Notes: generated from the letters alone by a model not told the origin. DNA of 64,000 bases from Dickeya oryzae (GCF_009372235.1 NZ_ML762920.1:465298-529297), one strand, 5' to 3'; counted from the first letter of the stretch, positions 20,872-29,461 are shown. A program made the numbers and translations.

Positions 20872-22536
20872 TCAGAAGATTGCCCATTCCGGTGTATCAG
20901 ACACGTTCGCGTTTTTTGTGCCCGGTAATCCGGTCAGCGTCCCCCCTTTTCCTGCTGATTCGCGCCGCAACGTTCCTTTCCCTGAACCAGAATGGCTCAG
21001 CTTGAATACACTGACGGTCTTCGCCAGCGTTTGCGCCTGTTCCTGTAGCGATAACGCCGCCGCTGCGGACTCTTCTACCAGGGCGGCATTCTGTTGCGTC
21101 GTTGTATCGATCTGGCCGATCGCCAGGTTTATCTGATTAATGCCTTCACTTTGCTCCAGACTGGCCCTCGCGATTTCCGTAATCACGCTATCAGTGTTGT
21201 GCGCATTATCGATCACTGCCCCCATCGTGTGCTCCGTGTTTTCTACCAGCAACATGCCGTCCTGCACTTTCCGCACCGAGTTATCAATCAGCTCTTTAAT
21301 TTCCTTGGCTGAATTCGCACTGCGTTGTGCCAGAGCACGAACTTCGCTGGCCACTACCGCGAACCCTCGTCCTTGCTCACCGGCCCGGGCAGCTTCCACG
21401 GCGGCATTCAGCGCCAGAATATTGGTCTGGAAGGCAATACTGTCGATAACTCCGATAATTTCAGCCATACGCTGAGACCCATCGCGTATTTCACGCATCT
21501 CCCGGGTGACATCCACCATCATTTCACCACTCTGACGTACAATGTCGGAAGCCTGTCCCGCCAGTGACGCCGCGTGTTCCGTATTGGCCGCCGTATTTTT
21601 GATAGTCGCGGTCAGTTGTTCAATCGACGCGGCGGTTTCCTCCAGCGAACTGGCCTGTTCCTCCGTTCGGGCAGACAAATCCTGATTACCTGATGCAATC
21701 TGCGAGGCAGCGGAAGAAATGGTTTCCGCGCCCTCGCGGACCTGACTGACGATATTGCACAAACTGTCATTCATCCCATACAGTGCGTGCAATAACTTCC
21801 CGGTTTCATCTTGTGTACACACTGAGGGTTCGGACGTTAAATCACCTTTGGACACTTTCTCAGCCAGTATGAGCGCCTCCTGCAATGGCCGCGTCACACT
21901 ACGGGTAATTCCCCAAGCAATCAGTCCACCTGCCACAATACTGATGATAAAAACCATCAACAGCATCATACGAATTTCGTTATAACTCTTTTGCACCATA
22001 TCTTGTGCGCTAATCATTTGGCTATCCTGATAATTGATGAATTCGGCGACTTTGCTTTTATATTTTTGCTGTAACGCCTGAGAGACACTCATCAATTCCG
22101 TTATAGCTTCACGCTTGTTCCCACGACTTGCCAGGTCCATCAATTTATTCGCTGACAAGGTGTACTCGCTGCGAATCTGCTGGATATCTTTAAGCAAACC
22201 AATAGAATGGGCATCTTTAACGTCTTTATTCAACTCAGTCAGTAAAGTCGTAATTTCCGCAGAGTGCGCTTTAATCTCTTCATTTTGCTTTTGAATATCT
22301 GCCACGGAATCTGACATTAAAACAAACAGCTGTCCCAGCAATGCATCATTCAATTCATCAATTAATTTATTTCCTTTTTCTGTCAGCGGATAAAGTTCAG
22401 AAACAGTATGATCCATTTTTTGGTTAAAATTGCTCAAATTGCTTAATGCCACAGCGCCTGAAATCAATAACATAACAATAAGAAATGAAAATCCGATTGC
22501 TAGTCTGTAACCTATTTTTAAATTGGAAAAATTCAT
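20872..22536 (-). CDS. Methyl-accepting chemotaxis protein (4HB type)
   Basis: This 554-residue chemoreceptor has a first membrane helix (about 12-31), a periplasmic four-helix-bundle sensor domain (about 32-188), a second helix (about 189-209), a HAMP domain (about 210-262) and a signalling hairpin. The highly conserved tip [20 protein letters not shown] and [18 protein letters not shown] is intact. The C-terminus ends EWAIF, which resembles the xWxxF pentapeptide that tethers CheR and CheB, so the receptor may be an adaptation hub. The ligand cannot be predicted. It stands alone, with an AAAGGGG ribosome site and no convincing sigma-28 promoter. Confidence 0.92.
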   Translation of the reverse strand: MNFSNLKIGYRLAIGFSFLIVMLLISGAVALSNLSNFNQKMDHTVSELYPLTEKGNKLIDELNDALLGQLFVLMSDSVADIQKQNEEIKAHSAEITTLLTELNKDVKDAHSIGLLKDIQQIRSEYTLSANKLMDLASRGNKREAITELMSVSQALQQKYKSKVAEFINYQDSQMISAQDMVQKSYNEIRMMLLMVFIISIVAGGLIAWGITRSVTRPLQEALILAEKVSKGDLTSEPSVCTQDETGKLLHALYGMNDSLCNIVSQVREGAETISSAASQIASGNQDLSARTEEQASSLEETAASIEQLTATIKNTAANTEHAASLAGQASDIVRQSGEMMVDVTREMREIRDGSQRMAEIIGVIDSIAFQTNILALNAAVEAARAGEQGRGFAVVASEVRALAQRSANSAKEIKELIDNSVRKVQDGMLLVENTEHTMGAVIDNAHNTDSVITEIARASLEQSEGINQINLAIGQIDTTTQQNAALVEESAAAALSLQEQAQTLAKTVSVFKLSHSGSGKGTLRRESAGKGGTLTGLPGTKNANVSDTPEWAIF

Positions 22537-22664
22537 TATGAGCCCCTTTAATAAAATCCTTTCGTTTACAATCCGATAAATCGATGGGTAAATAATTTAT
22601 ACTTACCAGGTCCCACACCTTGGTCGATTCATCTTTTGGCTTCATGAATCATGGATTCACCCTC

Positions 22665-22758
22665 TATAAACGCCATACTTCAAGCTTGGACCTTGCCCTA
22701 GAGGGCTAACGCGTTGCACACAAGCGCGTTGTCCTGAAACTCAAATTATCTGGGGTAG
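22665..22758 (-). repeat. MITE-like palindromic repeat, diverged short copy
   Basis: One end (TATAAACGCCATACTTCAAG) matches the TATACCCGTCATACTTCAAG end of the long copy at 24276-24542, and the other end (CTCAAATTATCTGGGGTA) matches CTCGAATTATTTGGGGTATA in the reverse complement of that copy. The interior CCTTGCCCTA and GCGTTG words are also shared. Both ends are decayed. Confidence 0.65.
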
Positions 22759-23694
22759 AGAAAGGATGTAAAATAAGATAACAACACTGATCTCTTACCT
22801 GTGCACCATGTGACAACATCTGTGTGATGCCATGCGCATTGCGGAAATGCGCATAAGGGAAAGTCGAGTCTTACATTGTTTTGGTTAGTACAATGAATAC
22901 GTTTACCGTATATTTTATATCTGGAAATCACATTATCCTCCATGATTATCATTTCCTGCGATGAATCCGTCGCTAAAGCAACCATGCATGGTTTAGTTTT
23001 GAGTCTGGTGAATGACACGGTTATATCTATAAGATATTGATTGCAATAATCGGATTCGGCATCCTGCCATCCTCATTATCAGCGTCATCTCTGTGATGAA
23101 ATCACACCGATGATGGATTGTTTCATATTATAAAAAGAATAGTAAGTCTCTTGTTGTTGCTGACAGAAAAATCTTACAAAATTTTCCATATCATTACGCG
23201 ATAAATAATGTGACTGTCTATTTAAGCAATATTTTTTGAGTAATATTTTTTATCCGAAAATACTTATCATTGGAACACACAACGATCTACGATAGTGCAG
23301 GAAAATACTCGGTGTTTTTTTGGAAAGATAGCGCGATGTTTACTTTTTCGGGTAAACACCCGGCAAAACGACGCCCCGCTTTATTCACATACACCCGATA
23401 CGGTACGCTCATCTTCGCCGCTCACACCTGTTAGCGCTGGAGTATTAGCACTGGAGTGGTCGACAACCGATATCATAGCAAGCAATTCACCCCACATTCT
23501 GAGCTAACAATCATCGATGAGAACTGCATCGATGAGAACTGAGTAGTCAGAGTCAGGTAAACGTTCCTTCAGGCTGACCCCTTTTTGCGACGGCGCTGTT
23601 GCTATCGTGCATACTGGGATAAGACGCATGCATCAACGCTATTGATGAGGCAGGGAGAGCAGTCGCTCAAACTAAAGGGAGAAAAACAAGATAA

Positions 23695-23724
23695 ATGCTG
23701 TACCACTTAAGGCTGATACAGCAT
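23695..23724 (-). terminator. Terminator of the ribbon-helix-helix gene
   Basis: ATGCTGTA (23695-23702) pairs with TACAGCAT (23717-23724). Read on the minus strand the hairpin is followed by TTATCTTGTTTTT, so it can end the transcript of the gene that stops 13 bases upstream. Confidence 0.65.
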
Positions 23725-23736
23725 ACAAGGCGAGGA

Positions 23737-24012
23737 TTATTTCTTCCTGGAGGTTCCTTTGCCTTTGAGCAACTGGCGAAGCTTTTTGATTTCCTTCGCC
23801 GTCAGCGGTTGCTCGACGAGCTCTTCCGTGTTCTGGCTATCAACGATCTCTGCCTCATCAGTATCATCGGCATGATCGTCGATATCAAAACTTCTCAGCA
23901 AACGGGCACTGACCTCAGCGCTGATAGAAACCTCGTTTTCCAACGCGGCGGCTTTAATCTTTTCTTTCAGCTCTGATGGTATTTTCAGCGACAGACTGGA
24001 TATCTCACTCAT
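23737..24012 (-). CDS. Arc-like ribbon-helix-helix DNA-binding protein
   Basis: The 91-residue product begins with a short beta strand and two helices (SLSLKIPSELKEKIKAAALE and SISAEVSARLLRSF) in the pattern of an Arc/MetJ ribbon-helix-helix domain. An acidic linker (about 44-67) and a Lys-rich tail ending GKGTSRKK follow. Such proteins bind DNA as dimers and often repress their own gene or act as antitoxins. No toxin gene lies beside it, so I call it only a regulator. AAAGGT seven bases before the ATG supports the start. It is isolated in a gene-poor region. Confidence 0.65.
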   Translation of the reverse strand: MSEISSLSLKIPSELKEKIKAAALENEVSISAEVSARLLRSFDIDDHADDTDEAEIVDSQNTEELVEQPLTAKEIKKLRQLLKGKGTSRKK

Positions 24013-24275
24013 TTCATTACCTTTCTGGCAGGATAAAGTCTCAAACTATGCCAGTCCTTTGACAAAGTCCATACTGAAACAAAAAATTAATATAATTGTC
24101 ATATAAATAACAAAAAAATATAAAAAATACGTGTTTTTGATGTGATATAGATCTCAATTTTATTCTTTTTAACCCACCCCTTGTTTAAGCGTGTTCTGAC
24201 TATACCTCGTGAGTAGCGACTTTTATCACAGCCACTCACTGCGTTTTATACTTTGCCTGAAAATAAATAATTATC

Positions 24276-24542
24276 TATACCCCAAATAATTCGAGTTGCA
24301 TGACAAAACGCACTGCGTTTTGAACAACGCCACGCATTGGTCCTTTAGGGCAAGGCTAATTAGAGCCTTGTAACGCGGCAAGAGAGTGACAAATTCGTCG
24401 GGAACGAATTTGACCAGCCAACGGCTGGCCTCTGGTGAGAGACAGGATGTCTCTCATTTCATCCCGATGAGCTTACTCAGGTAAGTGATTCGGGTGAATT
24501 AACACCGCCAACACACCTGCAACTTGAAGTATGACGGGTATA
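24276..24542 (+). repeat. MITE-like palindromic repeat, full-length copy
   Basis: The element is about 267 bp. The left end TATACCCCAAATAATTCGAG and the right end, read as its complement TATACCCGTCATACTTCAAG, form imperfect terminal inverted repeats that both continue into TTGCA. The interior contains further palindromes (AAACGCACTGCGTTT; AAATTCGTCGGGAACGAATTT; GCCAACGGCTGGC; GAGAGACAGGATGTCTCTC). It codes for nothing obvious. Related shorter copies occur at 22665, 33428 and 45941. Elements with these ends are widespread in Dickeya, Pectobacterium, Serratia and Yersinia (recollection). Confidence 0.85.
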
Positions 24543-24714
24543 AAAAAGGGATAAATGCAGCTCAGACTATTCTGGATTTGTATTCTTTGACATATCTGAC
24601 AGAAATAAACCGTGACCCTGTGTAATATTATTACAAAGCAAATCTTACGGCTGAGTGTCTCACAGCGGCGACATTCACTGCTGTTAACATTTTTGCGGTA
24701 TTCAGGTGCCTATG

Positions 24715-24843
24715 GTGGGAGTTCGTCACAACAGTGGCGATGCTCACTTAGTGGCCGTGCAACAAGGTTTCTCCGCCGGTATGTCCGTGCAGACATTATT
24801 CAGGTAGGTTAATCGATTGATCGTAAAATTTTAACGGCATAGA
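24715..24843 (+). pseudogene. Decayed PDZ-domain fragment
   Basis: One frame reads VGVRHNSGDAHLVAVQQGF then SAG, and the neighbouring frame continues VRADIIQVG, an in-frame TAA, and SIDRKILTA. Joined, this resembles the carboxylate-loop and GDII region of a PDZ domain. A frameshift and two stop codons interrupt it, and nothing convincing lies upstream, so it is a relic at most. The similarity is short and read by eye. Confidence 0.3.
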
Positions 24844-24875
24844 ATACACGCCCCTGCAACCATAAGGAAGTAAAT

Positions 24876-25061
24876 ATGTCACACCATCACCTGTGGGAAA
24901 TGATCAGAACCCTCTATTTCCTGGGCCTTGCGGTCTCGATGATATTTACTTTTTTTATGAGCAAAGATAATTCGTTAATAATGCGTTTTTTAGCCTCCAT
25001 ATTAATTGGCATCACCTGGCCATTAAGTTTTCCCGTCGTCATCGTTTTTTCATTTTTTTAA
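24876..25061 (+). CDS. OrtT/GhoT family small membrane toxin
   Basis: The 61-residue protein has two hydrophobic segments (about 10-28 and 37-60). Its C-terminal half, RFLASILIGITWPLSFPVVI, closely matches E. coli GhoT and OrtT, which carry a LSAFLVG-TWPMS-PVALLFS segment ending in SLF; here the end is FSFF. Those proteins sit in the inner membrane, collapse the proton-motive force and slow growth. No GhoS-like antitoxin gene is present on either side, so it is more like the orphan toxin OrtT. AAGGAAG five bases before the ATG supports translation. The N-terminus (MSHHHLWEMIRT) is distinctive. Confidence 0.75.
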   Translation: MSHHHLWEMIRTLYFLGLAVSMIFTFFMSKDNSLIMRFLASILIGITWPLSFPVVIVFSFF

Positions 25062-25065
25062 TTAT

Positions 25066-25090
25066 TATACTCAAAATAATTTAAGTCTCA
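25066..25090 (+). repeat. Single terminal fragment of the MITE-like repeat
   Basis: TATACTCAAAATAATTTAAG resembles the TATACCCCAAATAATTCGAG end of the full copy at 24276. No partner end was found downstream, so it is at most a solo end. Confidence 0.35.
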
Positions 25091-25287
25091 GGACAATCAG
25101 TTAGCATGTTGAAATGTGTTGGCGTGCTGAACGGTCAGGTGCTGTCGGGTATGAGATCTGAAATCTGTGATGGAACTCACTGCATTAATCGGGAAGGGAT
25201 AACGCATTAACACCACTTAACGAGTAACCCCCCTCTTATTAATCGACAAACTTAACTGGCGAAATGGCGCGTTATCGCCGACGTATT

Positions 25288-25761
25288 TCAGCCCGAAACG
25301 TCATTTTCCGGTGGTTGATTCAGCATGGCCTGGAGGTCTTGTCTGAGCAGCGACATCTGGCTGGCATACTTTTCTTTATGCTCGGCATCTTCGAGCAATT
25401 GCACAATGGTTTCTGACAGGGTAATGCCGCGACGCTGCGCCAGTGCCGCCAGGCGTTGCCACACCAGATAATCCAGATCGATAGATTTTTTACGGGTGTG
25501 CTGGTGTTCGGCGTTGAAATGCCGTTTACGCCGGGCGCGGATCGTCTGCTTCATGCGATTCTCCAGCGTCGGATTCATGCACTGCGCAATCCACTCCAGC
25601 ACCAATACCGGCTGGCTTTCCATTTTCAGCAGTCGGCTGACGGCTTCATCGGCTGCGCTTTGCTCAATAAAGCGCGTTATCGGCTCACCCTCGCGATGTT
25701 TTTTAACCAGGTACTTCCACTTCCAGCCGCACTCAAGATTTTTTAGTTGTTGATATTTCAT
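25288..25761 (-). CDS. matP: Macrodomain Ter protein MatP
   Basis: MatP binds matS sites and organises the Ter macrodomain, linking it to the divisome. The 157-residue protein starts [21 protein letters not shown] and carries the four-helix N-terminal domain, the central [16 protein letters not shown] ribbon-helix-helix DNA-binding region (about 90-130) and a short C-terminal coiled segment. It is divergent from lonH, as ycbG and ycbZ are in E. coli. I did not find a matS site in the window by eye. Confidence 0.95.
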   Translation of the reverse strand: MKYQQLKNLECGWKWKYLVKKHREGEPITRFIEQSAADEAVSRLLKMESQPVLVLEWIAQCMNPTLENRMKQTIRARRKRHFNAEHQHTRKKSIDLDYLVWQRLAALAQRRGITLSETIVQLLEDAEHKEKYASQMSLLRQDLQAMLNQPPENDVSG

Positions 25762-25969
25762 ACATTATTCTTTAGTGACCGTGTAACGTGCCTGAACTTG
25801 CCCCCATTGTTGCCCGATATTCCCACTCCAGGCAATCCCTGTCTGGTTATTTTTCGCCCAGAATGGCCTCTGAATGCTCTCTTGTTAACCTCTCCCAACT
25901 CAGCACGTATGCAGCCTTGAGAATTCTTGTATAATTACGGTTTTCCTTTAAACGATTACAGCAGATACT

Positions 25970-27700
25970 TTGACCAATAACCGACTCGAATGGCAGCAAC
26001 TGCTGCCCGATCATACGCCATATCAGACGTTATTCTCCCAGGCAGCCCAACTCGCCCCCGCTGAATTCTCTGCGGTACAGCCTCGGCTTGCCGATGCACT
26101 GACGATTTTTTGCCATCCCCGCTCGCCATCGCAGTTTATGTTGCTGAAGGCACAGGAAAATAATGCTTATCTGGCTTTGATCGCCAACGCCATCGCGCAG
26201 TTACCTGCGCGGCAACCAGAAACGTTATCTGGCTATCGTTATCATATTGATGGACGGCAGATCAGCATTCAGCCAGCCCAGTATCCGGATGACAATTTTG
26301 CGGCTACGTTGCGTTGCGGCTACCAGGAATGGATCGAACCGGAACAGCTATTTGGCTGTGTGCGGATATACAAAGACGATATCACTCTGCAACCCGGCCT
26401 GCTCCACCGCGTCAACGGCGGCACGCTGATCCTGTCCGCACGGACATTGCTGGCGCAGCCGTTGATGTGGCTGCGGCTTAAGCAAATCATCATTGATGGT
26501 CAATATCACTGGTTGTCTCCTGATGAGCGACGACCGTTACCGGTAGAGATCCCGCCGATGCCAGTCGACTTGCGTCTGGTTGTACTCGGCGATCGTGACA
26601 GTCTGGGCGATATCCATGACATGGAGCCAGAACTGGGCGAACTGGCGATCTATGGTGAATTTGAGTCGCACCTGCAATTAATCGAACCGGAAGATATGGT
26701 GCACTGGTGTTCTTACATCAACGCGTTATGTCTGGAAAATCAGTTGCCGCTGCTGGCCGCCGATGCCTGGCCAGAGCTGTTTTCACTGGCTGTGCGCTAT
26801 AGTGGTGATCAAGGTAATGTGCCATTATGCCCGCAATGGCTGACGCACCAGCTCAAGCACGCGGCGCTCTATACGCGCCAGGAGGAGATTACCGGGCAAG
26901 CGTTTATTGATGCCGTCACGGCACGCCGCTGGCGCGAAGGGTATCTGTCTGAGCGCATGCAGGATGAAATCGAACTGGGTCAGGTTCTGATCGAAACCGA
27001 AGGCGACATGATTGGCCAGGTCAATGGCCTGTCAGTGCTGGAATACCCCGGTTACCCGCTGATGTTTGGTGAGCCAGCTCGTATCAGTTGTGTGGTCCAT
27101 CCTGGCGATGGCGAACTCACCGATGTCGAGCGTAAGGCCGAATTGGGTGGCAACCTGCATGCTAAAGGTATGATGATCATGCAGGCGTTTCTGATTTCCG
27201 AGCTGGAACTCGAGCAACAACTGCCATTCTCCGCCTCGATTGTGTTTGAACAGTCCTATGGCGAGGTCGATGGTGACAGCGCATCACTGGCTGAACTTAG
27301 CGCGCTGGTGAGTGCGTTGTCGCAATGTCCTATCAATCAGCAACTGGCGGTGACCGGTTCCGTCGACCAGTTTGGGCACGTACAGCCCATTGGCGGCGTT
27401 AACGAAAAAATTGAAGGATTCTTCGAGGTATGTCAGCGTCGCGGCCTGACAGGTAAGCAAGGGGTGATAATCCCATCGACCAATCAACGTCATTTATGCC
27501 TGCTGCCAGACGTCATTGACGCCGTACGCAAAGAGCAGTTCCATATCTATGTCGTGGATTCGGTCGCCGAAGCCCTGACGCTCTTGACGCAGGTGCCTTA
27601 CGACGATGAACATCAACCCAGCCTGCTGGCAGCGATCCGTGAACGCATCGCGCAGTTGGCACCACCGGAGCGGCGTCGCTTTCCGTGGTTTTTCCGTTAA
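25970..27700 (+). CDS. lonH: Lon-like protease LonH (YcbZ)
   Basis: The 576-residue protein ends in a Lon-type Ser/Lys protease domain. The catalytic Ser437 is in DGDSASLAEL and Lys480 in NEKIEGF; their spacing of 43 residues equals that of E. coli Lon. The N-terminal part resembles an AAA+ fold but has lost a recognisable Walker A motif, as in E. coli YcbZ. The start is TTG at 25970, giving MTNNRLEWQQLLPDHTPYQ in line with the E. coli protein. The substrate is not established. fabA follows 90 bases downstream with its own operators. Confidence 0.92.
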   Translation: MTNNRLEWQQLLPDHTPYQTLFSQAAQLAPAEFSAVQPRLADALTIFCHPRSPSQFMLLKAQENNAYLALIANAIAQLPARQPETLSGYRYHIDGRQISIQPAQYPDDNFAATLRCGYQEWIEPEQLFGCVRIYKDDITLQPGLLHRVNGGTLILSARTLLAQPLMWLRLKQIIIDGQYHWLSPDERRPLPVEIPPMPVDLRLVVLGDRDSLGDIHDMEPELGELAIYGEFESHLQLIEPEDMVHWCSYINALCLENQLPLLAADAWPELFSLAVRYSGDQGNVPLCPQWLTHQLKHAALYTRQEEITGQAFIDAVTARRWREGYLSERMQDEIELGQVLIETEGDMIGQVNGLSVLEYPGYPLMFGEPARISCVVHPGDGELTDVERKAELGGNLHAKGMMIMQAFLISELELEQQLPFSASIVFEQSYGEVDGDSASLAELSALVSALSQCPINQQLAVTGSVDQFGHVQPIGGVNEKIEGFFEVCQRRGLTGKQGVIIPSTNQRHLCLLPDVIDAVRKEQFHIYVVDSVAEALTLLTQVPYDDEHQPSLLAAIRERIAQLAPPERRRFPWFFR

Positions 27701-27703
27701 AGA

Positions 27704-27720
27704 AACTGGTTGGGCCAGAA
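27704..27720 (+). promoter_or_regulatory. FadR-like site upstream of fabA
   Basis: AACTGGTTGGGCCAGAA resembles the FadR consensus AACTGGTCNGACNNGTT (from memory). FadR activates fabA in E. coli from an equivalent place. Site strength here is inferred. Confidence 0.6.
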
Positions 27721-27735
27721 GCAACAGACTTGCTC

Positions 27736-27753
27736 AGCGTACATCTGTACGCT
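27736..27753 (+). promoter_or_regulatory. FabR operator upstream of fabA
   Basis: AGCGTACATCTGTACGCT is a perfect 18-bp palindrome apart from its two central bases and closely matches the FabR site before E. coli fabA and fabB. FabR represses these genes in response to unsaturated acyl thioesters. It lies 37 bases before the fabA start and 16 bases after the FadR-like site. Confidence 0.85.
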
Positions 27754-27790
27754 AACCTGCCTGCTCCACAAAAACAGGGCTTATAGAAAC

Positions 27791-28309
27791 ATGGTAGACA
27801 AACGCGATTCCTATTCAAAAGAAGATCTTTTCGCCAGCGGACGCGGTGAACTGTTTGGGCCACAGGGGCCACAACTGCCAGCCGGCAACATGCTGATGAT
27901 GGATCGTGTCATCTCTATGACCGAAGACGGTGGTCTGCACGGAAAAGGCTATGTGGAAGCAGAACTGGATATCAATCCTGATCTGTGGTTCTTCGGTTGC
28001 CACTTCATCGGTGACCCGGTGATGCCAGGCTGTCTGGGTCTGGATGCAATGTGGCAGCTGGTTGGTTTCTATCTCGGCTGGCTGGGCGGCGAAGGTAAAG
28101 GTCGTGCGCTGGGCGTAGGCGAAGTGAAGTTCACCGGGCAAGTGCTGCCGGATGCTAAAAAAGTGACATATCGCATCCATTTCAAGCGCGTTATCAACCG
28201 TAAGCTCATTATGGGCATCGCCGACGGCGAAGTGTTGGTTGATGGTCGCCTGATCTATACAGCAACCGATCTGAAAGTCGGTCTGTTCAAAGATACCAGC
28301 ACATTCTAA
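27791..28309 (+). CDS. fabA: 3-hydroxydecanoyl-ACP dehydratase/isomerase FabA
   Basis: FabA dehydrates 3-hydroxyacyl-ACP and isomerises trans-2- to cis-3-decenoyl-ACP, the branch point to unsaturated fatty acids. The 172-residue length is that of E. coli. The active-site His is in [19 protein letters not shown] and the catalytic Asp in GLDAMWQL. The start at 27791 (MVDKRDSY) matches E. coli; the frame extends 27 codons further upstream through the operators and is not used. A strong terminator follows. Confidence 0.97.
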   Translation: MVDKRDSYSKEDLFASGRGELFGPQGPQLPAGNMLMMDRVISMTEDGGLHGKGYVEAELDINPDLWFFGCHFIGDPVMPGCLGLDAMWQLVGFYLGWLGGEGKGRALGVGEVKFTGQVLPDAKKVTYRIHFKRVINRKLIMGIADGEVLVDGRLIYTATDLKVGLFKDTSTF

Positions 28310-28346
28310 TTCCGCATCGCTTATCAATAGCGATGAGATGAATAGA

Positions 28347-28374
28347 AAAAACGCGGCGATAACGCCGCGTTTTG
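28347..28374 (+). terminator. Intrinsic terminator of fabA
   Basis: ACGCGGCG (28351-28358) pairs with CGCCGCGT (28363-28370) around ATAA. It is preceded by an A-run and followed by TTTGCT. Confidence 0.85.
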
Positions 28375-28585
28375 CTATTGATATTTCTGTTATGCCTGAT
28401 ACCTCCCCCCTTACCCTGTGCCGTTAGCACATTAAATACGCCGTCCGGCAACCCAGCCCATTCGTACAACACATCACAGCAGCAGCGGTCATCACAAGAT
28501 GGTCGAACAGGTCACGTTTTTGCGATCAATTCCGGTTTCTGGTGGTTTGCGGTTTCTGACGAGCAAGGTATACTGGGTCAATTGA

Positions 28586-28604
28586 AATGAAATAGTGTTT
28601 TAAA
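28586..28604 (+). promoter_or_regulatory. Candidate KdgR operator
   Basis: AATGAAATAGTGTTTTAAA fits the KdgR consensus of pectinolytic enterics, roughly AATGAAAYRNYRTTTYATT (from memory), at all but the last two positions. It lies 34 bases before the start codon of the sugar-phosphate isomerase gene, where a repressor would overlap the promoter or early transcript. Confidence 0.6.
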
Positions 28605-28638
28605 AAATGTAGTTGTCCGCACACTTAAAGGAACGAAC

Positions 28639-29277
28639 ATGAAAATTGCACTGATTAACGAGAACAGCCAGGCTGCAAAAAACGCGATTATCGCGACTGC
28701 TCTGTCCAAAGCCGTTGAACCGATGGGTCACACCGTATACAACTACGGTCAATATGCTGTTGAAGACGCTGCACAGCTGACCTACATCCAGAACGGTATT
28801 CTGGCTGCCATCCTGTTGAACTCCGGTGCCGCTGATTTCGTGGTCACAGGTTGTGGTACGGGTCAGGGTGCGATGCTGGCCTGTAACTCTTTCCCGGGTG
28901 TAATCTGTGGTCTGGTTGTTGACCCGTCTGACGCTTACCTGTTCTCTCAGATCAATAACGGTAATGCCGTTTCTCTGCCTTACGCTAAAGGCTTTGGCTG
29001 GGGTGCTGAACTAAATCTGGAAAACCTGTTCACTCAGCTGTTCAAAGAAGAAGGTGGCCGTGGTTACCCGAGCGATCGCGTTGCACCGCAGCAGCGTAAC
29101 AAGAAAATTCTGGATGCAGTAAAAGCAGTGACCTATAACGATCTGATCACCATTCTGAAAGGTCTGGATCAGGATCTGGTTAAAGGCGCTATCGCTGGTC
29201 CGAAATTCCAGGAGTATTTCTTCGCCAACAGCACCAATGCGGAGCTGACCAGCTTCATCAAATCCCTGCTGAACTAA
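28639..29277 (+). CDS. RpiB/LacA/LacB family sugar-phosphate isomerase
   Basis: The 212-residue protein has the RpiB/LacAB fold: MKIALINENSQAAKN at the N-terminus, GHTVYNYG, then the phosphate-binding GCGTGQGAMLACNSFPGVICG (about 72-92) containing the active Cys-Gly-Thr-Gly pattern. It has a C-terminal extension of about 60 residues beyond typical 150-residue RpiB. Such enzymes interconvert aldose and ketose phosphates; the substrate is not evident. A KdgR-like operator upstream hints at a role in pectin-derived sugar catabolism (inference). AAAGGAAC precedes the ATG. It is transcribed alone, with a strong terminator. Confidence 0.8.
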   Translation: MKIALINENSQAAKNAIIATALSKAVEPMGHTVYNYGQYAVEDAAQLTYIQNGILAAILLNSGAADFVVTGCGTGQGAMLACNSFPGVICGLVVDPSDAYLFSQINNGNAVSLPYAKGFGWGAELNLENLFTQLFKEEGGRGYPSDRVAPQQRNKKILDAVKAVTYNDLITILKGLDQDLVKGAIAGPKFQEYFFANSTNAELTSFIKSLLN

Positions 29278-29299
29278 TTCAGTCAGCTGGTGTTATCCC

Positions 29300-29329
29300 G
29301 ACCACCGCATGCGCGGTGGTCTTTTTTTT
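29300..29329 (+). terminator. Intrinsic terminator of the isomerase gene
   Basis: GACCACCGC and GCGGTGGTC form a 9-bp stem around ATGC, followed by eight T residues. It is one of the clearest terminators in the window. Confidence 0.92.
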
Positions 29330-29461
29330 ATCGGTAATTCGGTGCACGCCTGTTCAGGTCGAACAACTGTTAGCCAGACGCTTTAAAAGCCAGAAATACT
29401 GCTTGACCATAACTGGGTGACTCCCTATAGTAGCGCCCCGTTGCCCTTGAGGTAACAATCC

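Larger units (their letters stand above)
22537..23736. other. 1.2-kb gene-poor region
   Basis: I see no convincing gene here; a 90-codon frame at 22746-23018 and a 70-codon frame at 23295-23507 lack family features and good ribosome sites. The region is largely AT-rich. It holds a diverged MITE-like repeat (22665-22758), a tandem pair of 14-bp units TTAGCGCTGGAGTA/TTAGCACTGGAGTG (23431-23458) and a tandem pair of CATCGATGAGAACTG (23512-23541). The chemoreceptor promoter must lie at its left end. Confidence 0.5.

Noticed and set aside
22550-22590. TAAA...CCGATAA resembling a sigma-28 promoter near the first chemoreceptor gene
   Set aside because: The spacing is 16, not 15, and it points away from the receptor gene.
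22746-23018. 90-codon minus-strand frame
   Set aside because: No family resemblance, no ribosome site, and its C-terminal end runs into a MITE-like repeat.
23295-23507. 70-codon plus-strand frame
   Set aside because: It includes a tandem 14-bp duplication and has no recognisable features.
24276-24542. CRISPR or repeat array
   Set aside because: The repeats are dispersed palindromic elements of different length with no regular spacers; no cas genes are present.
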